64,000 nucleotides of DNA from Paenibacillus lemnae (GCF_012933385.1 NZ_JABBPN010000011.1:1-64000), one strand, 5' to 3'. Shown: positions 45,865 through 55,944, numbered from the stretch's first letter. Numbers and translations: made by a program. The notes: generated by a model from the letters alone, not told the origin.

Positions 45865-46177
45865 TAGTTTAATATAATCGTTTAATAGAAACCTAGATGA
45901 TAGATAGAATGAAGTTAAGATACTACCTTTCAAAAGCGGAGGTGACGAGTGATTCTGAAGAAGCGGCAGCGCCCGCGTCCGCCTAAAAGCTTTCCGAAGG
46001 AAAGCTAGCATCGGAAGCATAAGCTTTGTCTCCGAAATGCCACTTGTGAATAATGAATTCAAGCATTTTGGAGACAACAGCGGTCGTAAGAACACTTGCC
46101 ATCGCAGCTACTGCGAAAGGTAACTATTAACTACAATCTATATAGAGCTATAGCGTTTGTATAAAGGAGGAACCCAC
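45865..46177 (+). promoter_or_regulatory. Structured leader between argJ and argB
   Basis: A 313-bp gap inside the operon. It holds a short Arg/Lys-rich reading frame, a hairpin AGCTTTCC/GGAAAGCT (45988-46006), a 15-bp stem TTGTCTCCGAAATGC (46026-46040) / GCATTTTGGAGACAA (46063-46077), and a small stem TCGCAG/CTGCGA (about 46104-46118). No T-run follows the stems. It may control argB or be an intergenic repeat family; function unknown. Confidence 0.5.
45949..46008 (+). CDS. Possible 19-codon Arg-rich leader peptide before argB
   Basis: GTG 45949 is preceded by GGAGGTGAC at ideal distance and reads VILKKRQRPRPPKSFPKES then TAG. Three Arg codons within five positions and two Lys fit a leader peptide whose translation would slow when charged tRNA-Arg is low. 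The following hairpins could then change. Expression is not shown; the frame could be chance. Confidence 0.35.
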   Translation: MILKKRQRPRPPKSFPKES

Positions 46178-47011
46178 ATGAGAAGTGAAATGGAGGTGCA
46201 GCTCGGTCAGCGCCAGGAGAGCAAGGCCACCAGCTTTGTGATGAAATGCGGCGGAAGTACGCTGGCTGCGCTGCCGGATCAGTTCTTCGAGGATCTGAAG
46301 CTGCTGCAGGAGCAGGGGACTCATCCTGTTATCGTACATGGCGGCGGACCCGCTATTTCGGAGAATCTTGAGAAGCTCGGTATACAGACAGAGTTTGTGA
46401 ACGGCCTTCGCAAAACGACAGAAGAGGTGCTGGATGTCGTGGAGATGGTGCTCGCCGGCAGCATTAACAAGCTGATTGTCAGGCGCATTCAAGCTGCAGG
46501 CGGCCGGGCCTTGGGACTCTCGGGTTCAGACGGCGGTTTGATCCAGGCACAACCTGTGAGCAACAGCGCCGAGGTCGGTTTTGTCGGTGATGTGACAGAG
46601 GTGAAATCTTCGATCATTGCCGGAGTGCTGGATATGGGTTATATGCCGGTCATCGCACCAATTGGCGTCGATGCATCCGGACAGCGATATAACATTAATG
46701 CCGATACGGCTGCAGGAGCGGCAGCATCGCATCTGGGTGTAGACCGGATGATTGTCGTGACCGACGTGCCGGGCATCATGAAGGACAGCGGCAGCGGGAA
46801 GAAGGTACTGCCTTCCGTCACCGTGCAGGAGATTGATGACATGATATCTTCGGGCGATATTTACGGCGGTATGATTCCTAAAGTAAAGGCAGCGGTGGGC
46901 TGCATTCAGGGGAAGGTCCGTGAGGTCGTCATCGTAGACGGCAGTGAGCCGGGCATCCTGAGCCGCGTGCTTTCGGGTGAAGAAATCGGCACACGTATTG
47001 TAAAGAACTAA
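46178..47011 (+). CDS. argB: Acetylglutamate kinase ArgB
   Basis: Phosphorylates N-acetylglutamate, usually the arginine-controlled step. The 277-residue protein has MKCGGSTL near residue 22, IVHGGGPAISENLEKLGI and the C-terminal NINADTAAGAAASHLG. ATG 46178 follows a strong AAAGGAGG; the frame open from 46157 begins before that site. It lacks a long N-terminal ArgR-like helix seen in some arginine-sensitive types but has about 20 extra residues at the start. Confidence 0.97.
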   Translation: MRSEMEVQLGQRQESKATSFVMKCGGSTLAALPDQFFEDLKLLQEQGTHPVIVHGGGPAISENLEKLGIQTEFVNGLRKTTEEVLDVVEMVLAGSINKLIVRRIQAAGGRALGLSGSDGGLIQAQPVSNSAEVGFVGDVTEVKSSIIAGVLDMGYMPVIAPIGVDASGQRYNINADTAAGAAASHLGVDRMIVVTDVPGIMKDSGSGKKVLPSVTVQEIDDMISSGDIYGGMIPKVKAAVGCIQGKVREVVIVDGSEPGILSRVLSGEEIGTRIVKN

Positions 47012-47038
47012 TTTAAGAAGAACAGGAGTGTGGCAGGA

Positions 47039-48274
47039 ATGGGCACTGGACAGGAACAGCAGAACAGCGCAGCGCAGGGCGCACAGCAAGGTGAGGAGAG
47101 TTCTCTTTTTCCGACATATGCACGGTATCCGATCAGTCTGGTTAAAGGGGAAGGCAGCTGGCTGTGGGATGACAAAGGCAATAAATACCTGGATTTCATG
47201 TGTGGTCTCGCGGTAACCAACCTCGGACATGCGCCAGTGAAGGTGAAGGAGAAGCTGAAGGCCCAGCTGGATGAGCTCTGGCATGTCTCCAACCTGTTTC
47301 ACATTCCGGGACAGGAAAAAGCAGCAGCGCTGCTGACCGAGCATACATGTGCAGATGCGGTTTTTTTCTGCAACAGCGGAGCCGAAGCGAATGAAGCAGC
47401 GATCAAGCTGGCCCGCCGTTATCACCAGAAGGTGCTGGGCAGCGGACGTTTTGAGATTATTACATTCACACAGTCTTTTCATGGCAGAACGCTGGCGACA
47501 TTGACAGCGACAGGTCAGGACAAGGTGAAGGAGGGCTTCCTTCCACTGCCGGCAGGCTTCAAAACCGTGCCGCTGCATGACCTCGAAGCACTGAAAAACG
47601 CCATCACTTCGACTACAGCAGCGATCATGATCGAGATGGTCCAGGCTGAAGGCGGCGTGTATCCGGTAGAGCCGGAATTTGTGGAAGCAGTCAGCGAGCT
47701 CTGCCGCCAGCATGGACTGCTGCTCATCGTGGATGAGGTGCAGACCGGCATGGGACGTACGGGCAAGCTGTTCGCGTATGAGCATTACGGCATTGAGCCG
47801 GATATCTTCACATCTGCCAAAGGTCTCGGTTCCGGCTTTCCGGTAGGTGCAATGCTGGGCAAAGGGTATTTGCGCGAAGCATTCTCTGCAGGAAGCCACG
47901 GTTCCACGTTTGGGGGAACGCCGCTGTCCATGGCCGTCGTGAACGCGACGATCGAGACCATTCTGGAAGAGCAAGCGCCGGAGCGCGCCGCCGAGAGCGG
48001 GGAGTATCTGGTGAAGCGCCTGAACGAAGAGCTGGGCGGAAATCCTTTTGTCAAAGGCATCCGCGGCAAAGGACTGCTGATCGGCATTGAATGTGCAGAA
48101 GCTGTCGGCGATATTGTGCTGGAAGGACAGCGCAGGGGTCTGTTGTTCGTCACAGCGGGACCGAACGTGATTCGTCTGCTGCCAAACCTACTGGTTACGA
48201 AGGAAGAGATGGATCAGGCTGTCAGCCTGATTGCTGAACTGATTCAGGAGCATACCGCAGTAAAACCTCTGTAA
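47039..48274 (+). CDS. argD: Acetylornithine aminotransferase ArgD
   Basis: PLP-dependent class III aminotransferase forming N-acetylornithine. The 411-residue product has FFCNSGAEANEAAIKLARR, IVDEVQTGMGRTG and the PLP lysine in TSAKGLGSGFPVGAML. The start is ATG 47039, with AGGAG 10 bases upstream; GTG 47030 is too close to that site. A Gln/Ala/Glu-rich extension of about 20 residues precedes the conserved domain. Operon position separates it from ornithine-degrading RocD. Confidence 0.95.
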   Translation: MGTGQEQQNSAAQGAQQGEESSLFPTYARYPISLVKGEGSWLWDDKGNKYLDFMCGLAVTNLGHAPVKVKEKLKAQLDELWHVSNLFHIPGQEKAAALLTEHTCADAVFFCNSGAEANEAAIKLARRYHQKVLGSGRFEIITFTQSFHGRTLATLTATGQDKVKEGFLPLPAGFKTVPLHDLEALKNAITSTTAAIMIEMVQAEGGVYPVEPEFVEAVSELCRQHGLLLIVDEVQTGMGRTGKLFAYEHYGIEPDIFTSAKGLGSGFPVGAMLGKGYLREAFSAGSHGSTFGGTPLSMAVVNATIETILEEQAPERAAESGEYLVKRLNEELGGNPFVKGIRGKGLLIGIECAEAVGDIVLEGQRRGLLFVTAGPNVIRLLPNLLVTKEEMDQAVSLIAELIQEHTAVKPL

Positions 48275-48366
48275 AAGGGGTCCTGCGTATGGACTTGCCG
48301 TGCTACAATGGGTAAATGGGTTAATGGATATATGAAGCATAGAGGGAGAAGGAGGATGCAGCTATT

Positions 48367-49326
48367 ATGAGCGCTAACGGACAGATCCAGGCCATGACGT
48401 TCAAGGGACGCGATATGATTGAGCTGGATGACTACACACCGGAAGAAATTCAGTACCTGCTGGACTCGGCGATCGAGATCAAGCGCAAGAAGAAGAACGG
48501 TGAATTGTATCAGCCGCTGAAAGGGAAGACGATCGGATTGATTTTTGAAAAATCATCGACACGGACGCGGGTTTCTTTTGAAGCCGGGATGTTTCAATTG
48601 GGGGGGCATGCGCTCTTCCTGAGCAAAAATGACATCCAGCTCGGACGCGGCGAGCCGATCAGTGATACGGCACAGGTCATGTCCCGTTATCTGGACGGCA
48701 TCATGATTCGTACGTTCGGCCATGACAATGTCATCAATCTGGCGCGTTATGCGTCCATTCCGGTGATCAATGGCCTGAGCGACATGGCGCATCCGTGTCA
48801 GGTGCTGGCGGACCTCCAGACCGTTCTGGAGCATAAAGGCAAGCTGAAAGGCCTGAAGATGGCCTTTATCGGAGACGGCAACAACATGGCGAACTCGCTG
48901 CTCATTGGCGGTGCCAAGATGGGCATGCATGTAGCTGTAGCGAGTCCAGAGGGCTATGAGCCGGATGAGCGGATCGTACAGCTGAGCCGCGAGATCGCGC
49001 GGGAGACCGGTGCAGAGATTACGGTGACGCAGGATCCTGTAGAAGCAGCGCGTGACGCGGACGTTATCTACACAGATGTGTGGGCGAGCATGGGCTTTGA
49101 GGAAGAACAGAAGCAGCGCGAGCAGGCTTTTGCAGACTTCCAGGTAAACGAGGAGCTGGTGCAGGCCGCGAAGAAGGACTATCTGTTCCTGCACTGTCTG
49201 CCGGCCCACCGCGGCGAAGAAGTGAGCGAGGGTGTTATTGACGGCGCGAACTCCGTCATCTTTGACCAGGCGGAGAACCGCCTGCACGCACAGAATGCGC
49301 TGATGGTTGCGCTGATGGCAGACTAG
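48367..49326 (+). CDS. argF: Ornithine carbamoyltransferase ArgF
   Basis: Makes citrulline from ornithine and carbamoyl phosphate. The 319-residue protein has the carbamoyl-phosphate site FEKSSTRTRVSFE, the HPCQVLAD motif and the ornithine-binding HCLPAHRGEE. GGAGG lies 10 bases before ATG 48367. Last gene of the argCJBDF group; the 3' flank is unusually GC-rich and repetitive. Confidence 0.97.
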   Translation: MSANGQIQAMTFKGRDMIELDDYTPEEIQYLLDSAIEIKRKKKNGELYQPLKGKTIGLIFEKSSTRTRVSFEAGMFQLGGHALFLSKNDIQLGRGEPISDTAQVMSRYLDGIMIRTFGHDNVINLARYASIPVINGLSDMAHPCQVLADLQTVLEHKGKLKGLKMAFIGDGNNMANSLLIGGAKMGMHVAVASPEGYEPDERIVQLSREIARETGAEITVTQDPVEAARDADVIYTDVWASMGFEEEQKQREQAFADFQVNEELVQAAKKDYLFLHCLPAHRGEEVSEGVIDGANSVIFDQAENRLHAQNALMVALMAD

Positions 49327-49704
49327 CAGCCAGCGTTAGCTGGAGTCGGTTGGCATGAGGCGCCTGGCGCTGGCGCCCTGAAAGGTGCACGCCATGACGT
49401 GCGCGGACGTGCGATGGCGTCCCGAAAGGTGCACGCCTTGTTGCTCTCGGACGTGCTCTAACGGACATCCAGTCCGTTAGAAGGCCAAAAGGCCCGCCTG
49501 CAGCAGTAAATTGCTGCTCTAACGGACTGAGTGTCCGTTAAACCTGCAGAAGCAGCCCAAAACGCACGCTAACGGACTCAGTGTCCGTTAGCGTGCGAGG
49601 GCATCTATAATTATCGCATTTATAACATACATCGAGTATATAAACGGGTGTGTCCAACACAACACAAACCAAACCACCCGACAAGAGAGGAAGCTAGAGA
49701 CCAT
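49327..49704. repeat. GC-rich intergenic region with palindromic repeats before argG
   Basis: No gene seen. It contains three copies of TAACGGAC-N5-GTCCGTTA: 49458-49480, 49519-49541 and 49563-49597, the last extended to a perfect 15-bp stem. Two copies of GAAAGGTGCACGCC (49380-49393 and 49424-49437) come before them. No T-runs follow, so they are not ordinary terminators. A TATAAT at 49606-49611 lies in the AT-rich end, which probably holds the argG promoter. Confidence 0.8.
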
Positions 49705-50973
49705 ATGGCTAAAGAAAAAATTGTACTCGCCTACTCAGGCGGTCTGGATACTTCCGTCATCCTGAAATGGCTGAAGGAAACCTATGATGCAGAAATTATC
49801 GCGTTCACCGCAGATATCGGACAAAAGGAAGAGCTCGACGGCCTGGAGGAAAAAGCGCTCGCTACCGGAGCCTCCAAAGTGTATATCGATGATCTGCGCG
49901 ATGAATTTGCTCAAGACTTTATCTATCCGATGTTCCAGTCCGGCGCATTATATGAAGGACAGTACCTGCTGGGCACCAGTATTGCGCGTCCGCTGATCGC
50001 AAAGCGCATGGTGGATATCGCCCGTGCAGAAGGCGCAACGGCCATCGCTCACGGCGCGACAGGCAAAGGAAACGACCAGGTTCGTTTTGAACTCGGCGTT
50101 GCCGGACTGGCACCGGATATTCAAGTGATCGCGCCTTGGCGGATTGAAGAGTTCCGCAACCAGTTCCCGGGACGTGCCGAAATGATTGCTTATGCAGAAG
50201 AACATGGCATTCCAGTAACGGCTTCTGCTGCAAAATCCTACTCCATGGACCGCAACCTGCTGCATATCAGCTATGAGAGCGGTGTGCTCGAAGATCCTTG
50301 GTTCGATGCCAGTGCCGATGAGAGCAAGGATATGTACCTGCTGAGCGTTTCTCCGGAGGATGCTCCAGACGAGGCCGAATATCTGGAACTGGAATTTGAA
50401 CAAGGAAACTGTGTGGCGTTGAACGGCGAAACCCTCAGCCCGCTTCAGGTGATGGAGAAGCTGAACGAACTCGGCGGCAAGCACGGCATCGGCCGTGTGG
50501 ACATGGTCGAGAACCGTTTTGTCGGCATGAAGAGCCGCGGTGTGTATGAGACGCCGGGCGGCAGCATTTTGTTCACCGCTCACCGCAAAATAGAGTCCAT
50601 CACGATGGACCGCGAAGTGATGAATCTGCGCGACAGCTTGATTACGCGCTACAGCACACTCGTGTATAACGGCTTCTGGTTTGCACCAGAGCGCGAAGCG
50701 CTTCAGGCACTCGTAACCGAAAGCCAGAAAAACGTAACCGGTACGGTCCGCGTCAAGCTGTACAAAGGCAACATCATCGGTGCTGGCGTGAAGAGTCCGG
50801 TCAGCCTGTATAACCCGGATATTGCGACGATGGAAGCTGATCCAACACAAGCCTATGATCAAGGCGATGCGACCGGATTTATCCGTCTGAATGCACTGCG
50901 TCTAAAAGTAGCTACTGGAGTGAATCAGAACGCAAACAGCGAAGCAGAAGGACAATTGGCCTCAAAACGTTAA
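49705..50973 (+). CDS. argG: Argininosuccinate synthase ArgG
   Basis: Joins citrulline and aspartate using ATP. The 422-residue product has the pyrophosphatase-loop [10 protein letters not shown] at the N-terminus, and [16 protein letters not shown] and [14 protein letters not shown] downstream. The start at ATG 49705 ([13 protein letters not shown]) matches family members; GAGAGGAAG is about 13 bases upstream, rather far. The frame open from 49648 has no better start. Followed by argH after 158 bp. Confidence 0.97.
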   Translation: MAKEKIVLAYSGGLDTSVILKWLKETYDAEIIAFTADIGQKEELDGLEEKALATGASKVYIDDLRDEFAQDFIYPMFQSGALYEGQYLLGTSIARPLIAKRMVDIARAEGATAIAHGATGKGNDQVRFELGVAGLAPDIQVIAPWRIEEFRNQFPGRAEMIAYAEEHGIPVTASAAKSYSMDRNLLHISYESGVLEDPWFDASADESKDMYLLSVSPEDAPDEAEYLELEFEQGNCVALNGETLSPLQVMEKLNELGGKHGIGRVDMVENRFVGMKSRGVYETPGGSILFTAHRKIESITMDREVMNLRDSLITRYSTLVYNGFWFAPEREALQALVTESQKNVTGTVRVKLYKGNIIGAGVKSPVSLYNPDIATMEADPTQAYDQGDATGFIRLNALRLKVATGVNQNANSEAEGQLASKR

Positions 50974-51131
50974 TCACGATAAAAGGTCCATTAACAATAA
51001 AAGACCAAATATAACAAACCAGGCGAAGGCCGTTTCAAGCCAGGCAGTCAGGCTCTAATCTCTGCAAAGGAGCGAGGAGAATACTGCGGCGGGAGGCGGC
51101 CCTCTGCCTTAAACCAGAAAGGGGCATCATT

Positions 51132-52550
51132 GTGAGCAAGTTATGGGGAGGACGCTTTACGAAGCAAACGAATGCTCTGGTGGAGCAGTATACGGCGTCC
51201 ATCGGGTTTGACCAGCAGCTGGCAGAAGAAGATATTCAGGGAAGCCTGGCGCATGTCACCATGCTGGACAAATGCGGGATTGTCCCGCAGGAAGATGTAG
51301 AGACCATCAAGGATGGGCTGAACCGGGTGCTGGAGAAAATCCGCGCAGGTGAAGTAGAGTACTCCGTTTCCGATGAAGACATCCATATGAATATTGAAAA
51401 AAACCTCATTCAGGAAATCGGCGCGGTTGGAGGCAAGCTGCATACCGGACGAAGCCGGAATGACCAGGTAGCGACCGATATGCATCTTTATTTGCGCAAC
51501 CGGGTCATCGCTTTGACGGGCATGCTGCATGAGCTGCAGACATCCCTGATCGGGCAGGCGAAGGACAATCTGGACACCATTATTCCAGGGTACACACATC
51601 TGCAGCGGGCACAGCCAATTCTGTTTGCTCATCATCTGATGGCTTATGTGTCCATGTTCCAGCGGGACATCGACCGCCTGATCGACAGCTACAAGCGCAT
51701 CAACGTACTGCCGCTGGGAGCTGGAGCATTAGCTGGTACGACATTCCCGATCGACCGTCATTTTGTAGCTGAACAGCTGGGTTTTGACGGCGTATACGAG
51801 AACAGTCTCGACGCAGTCAGCGACCGTGATTTCATTCTGGAGTTCCTCTCAGATGCCTCCATCATCATGATGCACCTTTCCCGTCTCAGCGAAGAGCTGG
51901 TGCTGTGGAGCAGCACCGAGTTTAACTTCGTGGAGCTCGATGATGCCTTCTGTACAGGCAGCAGCATTATGCCGCAAAAGAAAAACCCGGACGTACCAGA
52001 ACTGGTTCGCGGTAAAACCGGACGCGTCTACGGTAATCTGATGGGACTGCTGACCGTGCTGAAGTCGCTGCCGCTGGCCTACAACAAGGACATGCAGGAA
52101 GACAAGGAAGGCATGTTTGATACTGTCGCTACGTTGGAAGGCGCACTGCAGCTGTTCGCACCGATGATCGCGACCATGAAGGTCAACAAGGGGCGCATGC
52201 GGGAAGCGGTCAACACCGACTTCTCTAATGCGACTGACATTGCTGATTTCCTCGTTGGTAAAGGCTTGCCTTTCCGGCAGGCACATGAAGTCATCGGTAA
52301 AACGGTCCTGTACTGTATCCAAAATGGCAAGTTCCTGCTCGACCTGAAGCTGGAGGAGTTCCAGCAGTTCTCGCCGCTGTTCGATGACAGCATCTATGAG
52401 GTGCTGAAACCGGAGACCGTGGTGGATGCACGGAACGTCTATGGTGGAACCGCCTCCGTACAGGTTCAGGCAGCCATTGGGCGTGCAGAAGAAACCCTGT
52501 CTGTCTCGGCACAGTGGATTCAAGGTCATGTTGGTTCGGAAAAAGAGTAA
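51132..52550 (+). CDS. argH: Argininosuccinate lyase ArgH
   Basis: Final step: splits argininosuccinate into arginine and fumarate. The 472-residue protein begins [19 protein letters not shown] and has [13 protein letters not shown] and the signature loop [12 protein letters not shown] near residue 280. GTG 51132 has AAAGGGG 7 bases upstream. It ends with a strong terminator. Confidence 0.97.
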   Translation: MSKLWGGRFTKQTNALVEQYTASIGFDQQLAEEDIQGSLAHVTMLDKCGIVPQEDVETIKDGLNRVLEKIRAGEVEYSVSDEDIHMNIEKNLIQEIGAVGGKLHTGRSRNDQVATDMHLYLRNRVIALTGMLHELQTSLIGQAKDNLDTIIPGYTHLQRAQPILFAHHLMAYVSMFQRDIDRLIDSYKRINVLPLGAGALAGTTFPIDRHFVAEQLGFDGVYENSLDAVSDRDFILEFLSDASIIMMHLSRLSEELVLWSSTEFNFVELDDAFCTGSSIMPQKKNPDVPELVRGKTGRVYGNLMGLLTVLKSLPLAYNKDMQEDKEGMFDTVATLEGALQLFAPMIATMKVNKGRMREAVNTDFSNATDIADFLVGKGLPFRQAHEVIGKTVLYCIQNGKFLLDLKLEEFQQFSPLFDDSIYEVLKPETVVDARNVYGGTASVQVQAAIGRAEETLSVSAQWIQGHVGSEKE

Positions 52551-52574
52551 ACAAGGATTAACCGCATCAAAACA

Positions 52575-52620
52575 AAAACGGCCTCCGATTGAAGCGCAAT
52601 GCTTCATCGGAGGCCGTTTT
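52575..52620. terminator. Strong terminator after argH
   Basis: A 20-bp stem with one bulged base, AAAACGGCCTCCGAT paired with ATCGGAGGCCGTTTT, closed by GAAGC/GCTTC. A/T ends on both sides allow use by the convergent esterase gene too. Confidence 0.9.
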
Positions 52621-52810
52621 GCTTGCTGGGGCGCGGCGGATCCTGCCGTTATGTACACCGAAGCGCTGTCAGGCCCTACCATTTCGCACACCCCGACCCG
52701 CCATGTCGTGCGCTCAACGCCGCACAGCCCAGCCGTTTCGCGTGCCAAGCACTGCGATGATCCGCATACTAAACGCCACAATCGCCTGTCCGCGGTGCCT
52801 CATACCGTCT

Positions 52811-53584
52811 CTACTTCTGCAATGGCAGCCAGTTCAGCACATCCTGAATGCGCTCGTCCCAATACCCCCAGCTGTGGTCGCCGGGACCCTCTTCATACGT
52901 CAGATCCAGCGAGGTTTGACGGCTGGCTGCAAGGAACTTCTGATTTCCTTCATACAAGAAATCTTCTGTACCGCAGCACTGGTACAGCTTCGGCTTCGGG
53001 CCTTCAGCGGCATCCAGCTTGCTCAGCAGAGCCAGCAGGTCATCATCGCTGCCGCTAATCGGACGGTCTCCGAAGATCAGCTGGTTATCACGTTCAATGT
53101 CCTCTCTCACAAAGCGACCGGTGATGTCCAGCGCTCCGGACAGGCTGGCGGCGGCCGCGAACAGATCCGGTCTGCGAAGGCCGAGCTTGAAGGCGCCATA
53201 GCCGCCCATCGACAGGCCGGCGACAAAATTATCTTCGCGGCGGTCTGACAGCGGGAAGAACGAACGGGCCAGTGCAGGTAGCTCCTCGCTGATATATGTC
53301 CAATACTTACCGCCGTATTCCATATCCGTATAGAAGCTGCGATGAACCTGGGGCATGATGACAGCGATGCCCATCGAAGCAACATAACGCTCGATGGAGG
53401 TCCGGCGGAGCCAGATAGAATCGTCATCCGATAACCCGTGAAGGAGGTAAAGGGTGGGATGGCGGTGCGAGCCGGCACGGTTGTCCATACCGATCTGGGT
53501 GGTGGTATTTTGCGGTATAATGGCGGTCATCGTGGTGCTGAGACCCAGGACTTCAGAGTAAAAGTGACACTGCATTAGAGCCAT
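52811..53584 (-). CDS. Alpha/beta-hydrolase esterase, EstA/tributyrin-esterase-like
   Basis: Serine esterase of 257 residues of the esterase D/EstA group. It shows the oxyanion region [15 protein letters not shown] near residue 46, the nucleophile Ser in GLSMGGYGA near residue 124, an Asp in [10 protein letters not shown] and a His in [10 protein letters not shown], completing the triad. No signal peptide, so cytoplasmic. AAAGGAGA precedes the ATG 53584. The substrate is probably a short acyl ester; it is convergent with argH. Confidence 0.9.
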   Translation of the reverse strand: MALMQCHFYSEVLGLSTTMTAIIPQNTTTQIGMDNRAGSHRHPTLYLLHGLSDDDSIWLRRTSIERYVASMGIAVIMPQVHRSFYTDMEYGGKYWTYISEELPALARSFFPLSDRREDNFVAGLSMGGYGAFKLGLRRPDLFAAAASLSGALDITGRFVREDIERDNQLIFGDRPISGSDDDLLALLSKLDAAEGPKPKLYQCCGTEDFLYEGNQKFLAASRQTSLDLTYEEGPGDHSWGYWDERIQDVLNWLPLQK

Positions 53585-53689
53585 GAGAAGAATCTCCTTT
53601 CTTAGATACAGAGCATTGTTTGAGTATTTAAAGGGTTTTCATATGGTATTATTTCCTGATCATAGCACATCCAGAAGAGGAAGGAGAAC

Positions 53690-54610
53690 ATGATATTGAA
53701 ACAAGAAATTCAAGAAGTGCTGCTGCAGTATGGAATCAGCGATCCTGTGATTACTTTTATCAGGCATAGCGAAAACCGAACATACCGAATTGAGCAGGGA
53801 GGACAGCGATATCTCTTCCGCATCCATCAGCCGGTGGAGGCAAGCATGAAGGGACTTCAACATGAACCTGAAGGTCTGCTGCATGAACTCCGGATGCTGA
53901 ACCATCTTTCAGGGCAGGCTGGCCAATCTGTTCAGAAGCCGATACGCACCCGCGAAGGAGAATGGATCTCTTATATCTCTATCGATAATAGAGAGATTCC
54001 CTGCTCGCTTCTGACATGGCTGGAGGGAAGGGCTGTACGCGGTAAAGACCTAAAGGATCCAGCTCTGGCCAGCCTGCTGGGCCGCCAAGTGGCAGGTCTT
54101 CATCAGATTTACCGCCAGTATGCCGGCTTTCCGCGCTCTGAGCGGCCCAACCAGGGCAGATCAAACCATTTGGAGGTAGCTCGAAAGATCCGCCTGGGAG
54201 AATCTAAGGGACTATTCACACACGAAGATTTAGAGACTGTAGATGAGGCTGTGCATTTCATTAACAGTGCCATCGAAACAAGGTTTCCGGGAGAAGACTC
54301 CCCGGAGCGGGTACACGGAGATATAGGCACGAGCAACATTCTGCTGCGAGAGGATGGAACGTTAAGCATTATTGATTATGGCTTTTTTGGTTCAGGATAT
54401 GAGCTCCTCGATATCGGCATGGGAGCACTGTGTGTCCCGGGAGATTTCAGAGGACATTATTTAGAGGGCTATTATGGTGGAGACTTTCCTGAGAAAGACG
54501 GGCGGCTGCTTGAAGGGTTTATGCTGACGGCGGTGTTAGGGTATTATGCTTTCCAGATCCATCACGAGCAGGCTTATGACTGGATGAAAGAGCGTATGCT
54601 CCTTCTATAA
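53690..54610 (+). CDS. Aminoglycoside-phosphotransferase-fold (APH) kinase
   Basis: Small-molecule kinase of 306 residues with the APH fold. The Brenner-type motif VHGDIGTSNILL (near residue 208) and the metal-binding IIDYGFFG are intact. The N-lobe shows HSENRTYRIEQGGQRYLFRIH. Family members phosphorylate homoserine, choline, sugars or antibiotics, and the substrate cannot be told here. GAGGAAGGAGAAC precedes ATG 53690. It is divergent from the esterase, sharing a 105-bp upstream region. Confidence 0.85.
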   Translation: MILKQEIQEVLLQYGISDPVITFIRHSENRTYRIEQGGQRYLFRIHQPVEASMKGLQHEPEGLLHELRMLNHLSGQAGQSVQKPIRTREGEWISYISIDNREIPCSLLTWLEGRAVRGKDLKDPALASLLGRQVAGLHQIYRQYAGFPRSERPNQGRSNHLEVARKIRLGESKGLFTHEDLETVDEAVHFINSAIETRFPGEDSPERVHGDIGTSNILLREDGTLSIIDYGFFGSGYELLDIGMGALCVPGDFRGHYLEGYYGGDFPEKDGRLLEGFMLTAVLGYYAFQIHHEQAYDWMKERMLLL

Positions 54611-54669
54611 AGTCGTCATATCCGCCCGTATTTAGCAGGAGAAAGTATCTTATTTCAGTTATAGCTTGA

Positions 54670-54713
54670 AGGAGGATTGCGGAATGTACAAAGGCGCATT
54701 CTTCCTTTGCTAA
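54670..54713 (+). other. Nine-codon reading frame with ribosome site in a hairpin
   Basis: GAAGGAGG (54669-54675) lies 8 bases before ATG 54684, which reads MYKGAFFLC then TAA. AAGGAGGATTGCG pairs, with one G-U and one mismatch, with CGCATTCTTCCTT, so the ribosome site would be hidden in RNA. It lies just upstream of the prepilin promoter. May be a small regulatory peptide or chance. Confidence 0.3.
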
Positions 54714-54725
54714 AGTGTTTTCTTC

Positions 54726-54754
54726 TTGTCGCCTTCCAAATCAAGGAATATAAT
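54726..54754 (+). promoter_or_regulatory. SigA promoter of the prepilin operon
   Basis: TTGTCG (54726-54731), 17-base spacer, perfect TATAAT (54749-54754), about 79 bp before the first prepilin gene. Confidence 0.7.
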
Positions 54755-54832
54755 AGATAGGAATAATAGATCATAGTAAATCATCTTTGGTGTAAATATG
54801 TAAGGAAGTCTTGGGAGGGGCGAAAGAGTGCA

Positions 54833-55399
54833 GTGAATAAGACTTTTTTGAAAGAGCAGGGCTTCACCTTACTGGAGGTATTGGCTGCTATTGTTATACT
54901 GTCGATTGTGTCATTAGTTCTAACGTCTTATTTCTCCAATGCTCTATCTTACTCTAAATACAATCAGAACAAGACGGTGATGGTCAATCTGGCGAGAAAT
55001 GCGCTCTTTTATATGGAAAAGCAGGACTACGACAAGATCAAGGAGCTGTTTGAAAAGAGAGAGGCTGGTCAGCCTCCTTCGATTCAGGGCCGCCGCTGCA
55101 GCAGTGCAGGGGCTTGTGCTTACAGCAGCCTGTTCAAGAACGCTGAGGTTCTGCCGGATGTTCTGAATCCGGTCATTAATAATGTGCAGTTCGAGCTGGA
55201 GATTGCTTACCAAGAGGGGCTGCATGATAACATGAAGACGGAGACGCGGGGTGCTGAAGCTATAGCTGGCAGCGGCGAGAAGCAGATGGCTGATTATCTG
55301 ATTCCCCTAAGCGTAAAAGTGACCGGACCAGGAGGCCCGCGGGGGAAGACAGTGGAAACGGTGGTGGAGGGATATATATCGGATGAAAAAATTCGTTAA
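54833..55399 (+). CDS. Minor prepilin, PilV/PulI-like
   Basis: Type IV pilin-like protein of 188 residues. The class III signal is clear: a short charged leader, then the cleavage site G-FTLLEVLAAIVILS with Glu at +5 of the mature protein, and a hydrophobic helix. The remainder is polar with a CSSAGAC cysteine pair. GTG 54833 is the start, following GGGAGGGG. It overlaps the next prepilin gene by 17 bp, so they are translated together. Confidence 0.88.
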   Translation: MNKTFLKEQGFTLLEVLAAIVILSIVSLVLTSYFSNALSYSKYNQNKTVMVNLARNALFYMEKQDYDKIKELFEKREAGQPPSIQGRRCSSAGACAYSSLFKNAEVLPDVLNPVINNVQFELEIAYQEGLHDNMKTETRGAEAIAGSGEKQMADYLIPLSVKVTGPGGPRGKTVETVVEGYISDEKIR

Positions 55400-55937
55400 T
55401 CGAATCCAGCTTCATCGGCAGGACGGGTTTACGCTGATCGAGCTGATTGCCGCGCTTGCTGTATTCTCGCTGATTGCCGGACTCATCTCCGCGGTGACGA
55501 TTTTCGGCTTCCGTCAGTATAACCGGATTACCTTGGAGAATTCGCTTCGGGAAGAAGGAGATATAGCCATGTCATCCGTTATGACAGAGCTCTATACTTT
55601 CGCCCCGGACTATATTATGAATGTGGAAGGCAGCAGTGGAATCATCCTGCAGAAAGGGGAAGGGGACACTGCCGAGAAGCGCCGAATTGAGATTGTGAAC
55701 GGTACTCTGGTCATGGGGCAGGCTTCTTTGGAGGCGGCTGATCTGGAAACGGGGAGTCCGTATGAGATTGATGCCGATCTGACGGGCTCGCTCATCCAGG
55801 CTCAAACCGCGGATGGACGAGCCTGCCGCAGCAGTGCTCCTTGTGCCAGCGGGCTGATCGATATCCGCCTGAAGCTGACACGTACCGCTCAGCAGGAGAA
55901 TCATGGCATGGAGCTGGAAAGCAAATTCGGATTTTAG
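55383..55937 (+). CDS. Minor prepilin, PilW/PulJ-like
   Basis: Second prepilin, 184 residues, with DG-FTLIELIAALAVFSLIAGLISAV as the processing site and N-terminal helix. The mature part is beta-rich and ends with a Cys pair (CRSSAPC). ATG 55383 lies inside the end of the preceding gene. Together with the neighbours it probably forms the tip complex of a type IV pilus or a pseudopilus. Confidence 0.88.
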   Translation: MKKFVNRIQLHRQDGFTLIELIAALAVFSLIAGLISAVTIFGFRQYNRITLENSLREEGDIAMSSVMTELYTFAPDYIMNVEGSSGIILQKGEGDTAEKRRIEIVNGTLVMGQASLEAADLETGSPYEIDADLTGSLIQAQTADGRACRSSAPCASGLIDIRLKLTRTAQQENHGMELESKFGF

Positions 55938-55944
55938 GAGGCAA

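Noticed and set aside
46526..47974. 482-codon minus-strand ORF opposite argB/argD
   Set aside because: Shadow of two clear arginine genes; His/Cys/Arg-rich composition is typical of antisense frames.
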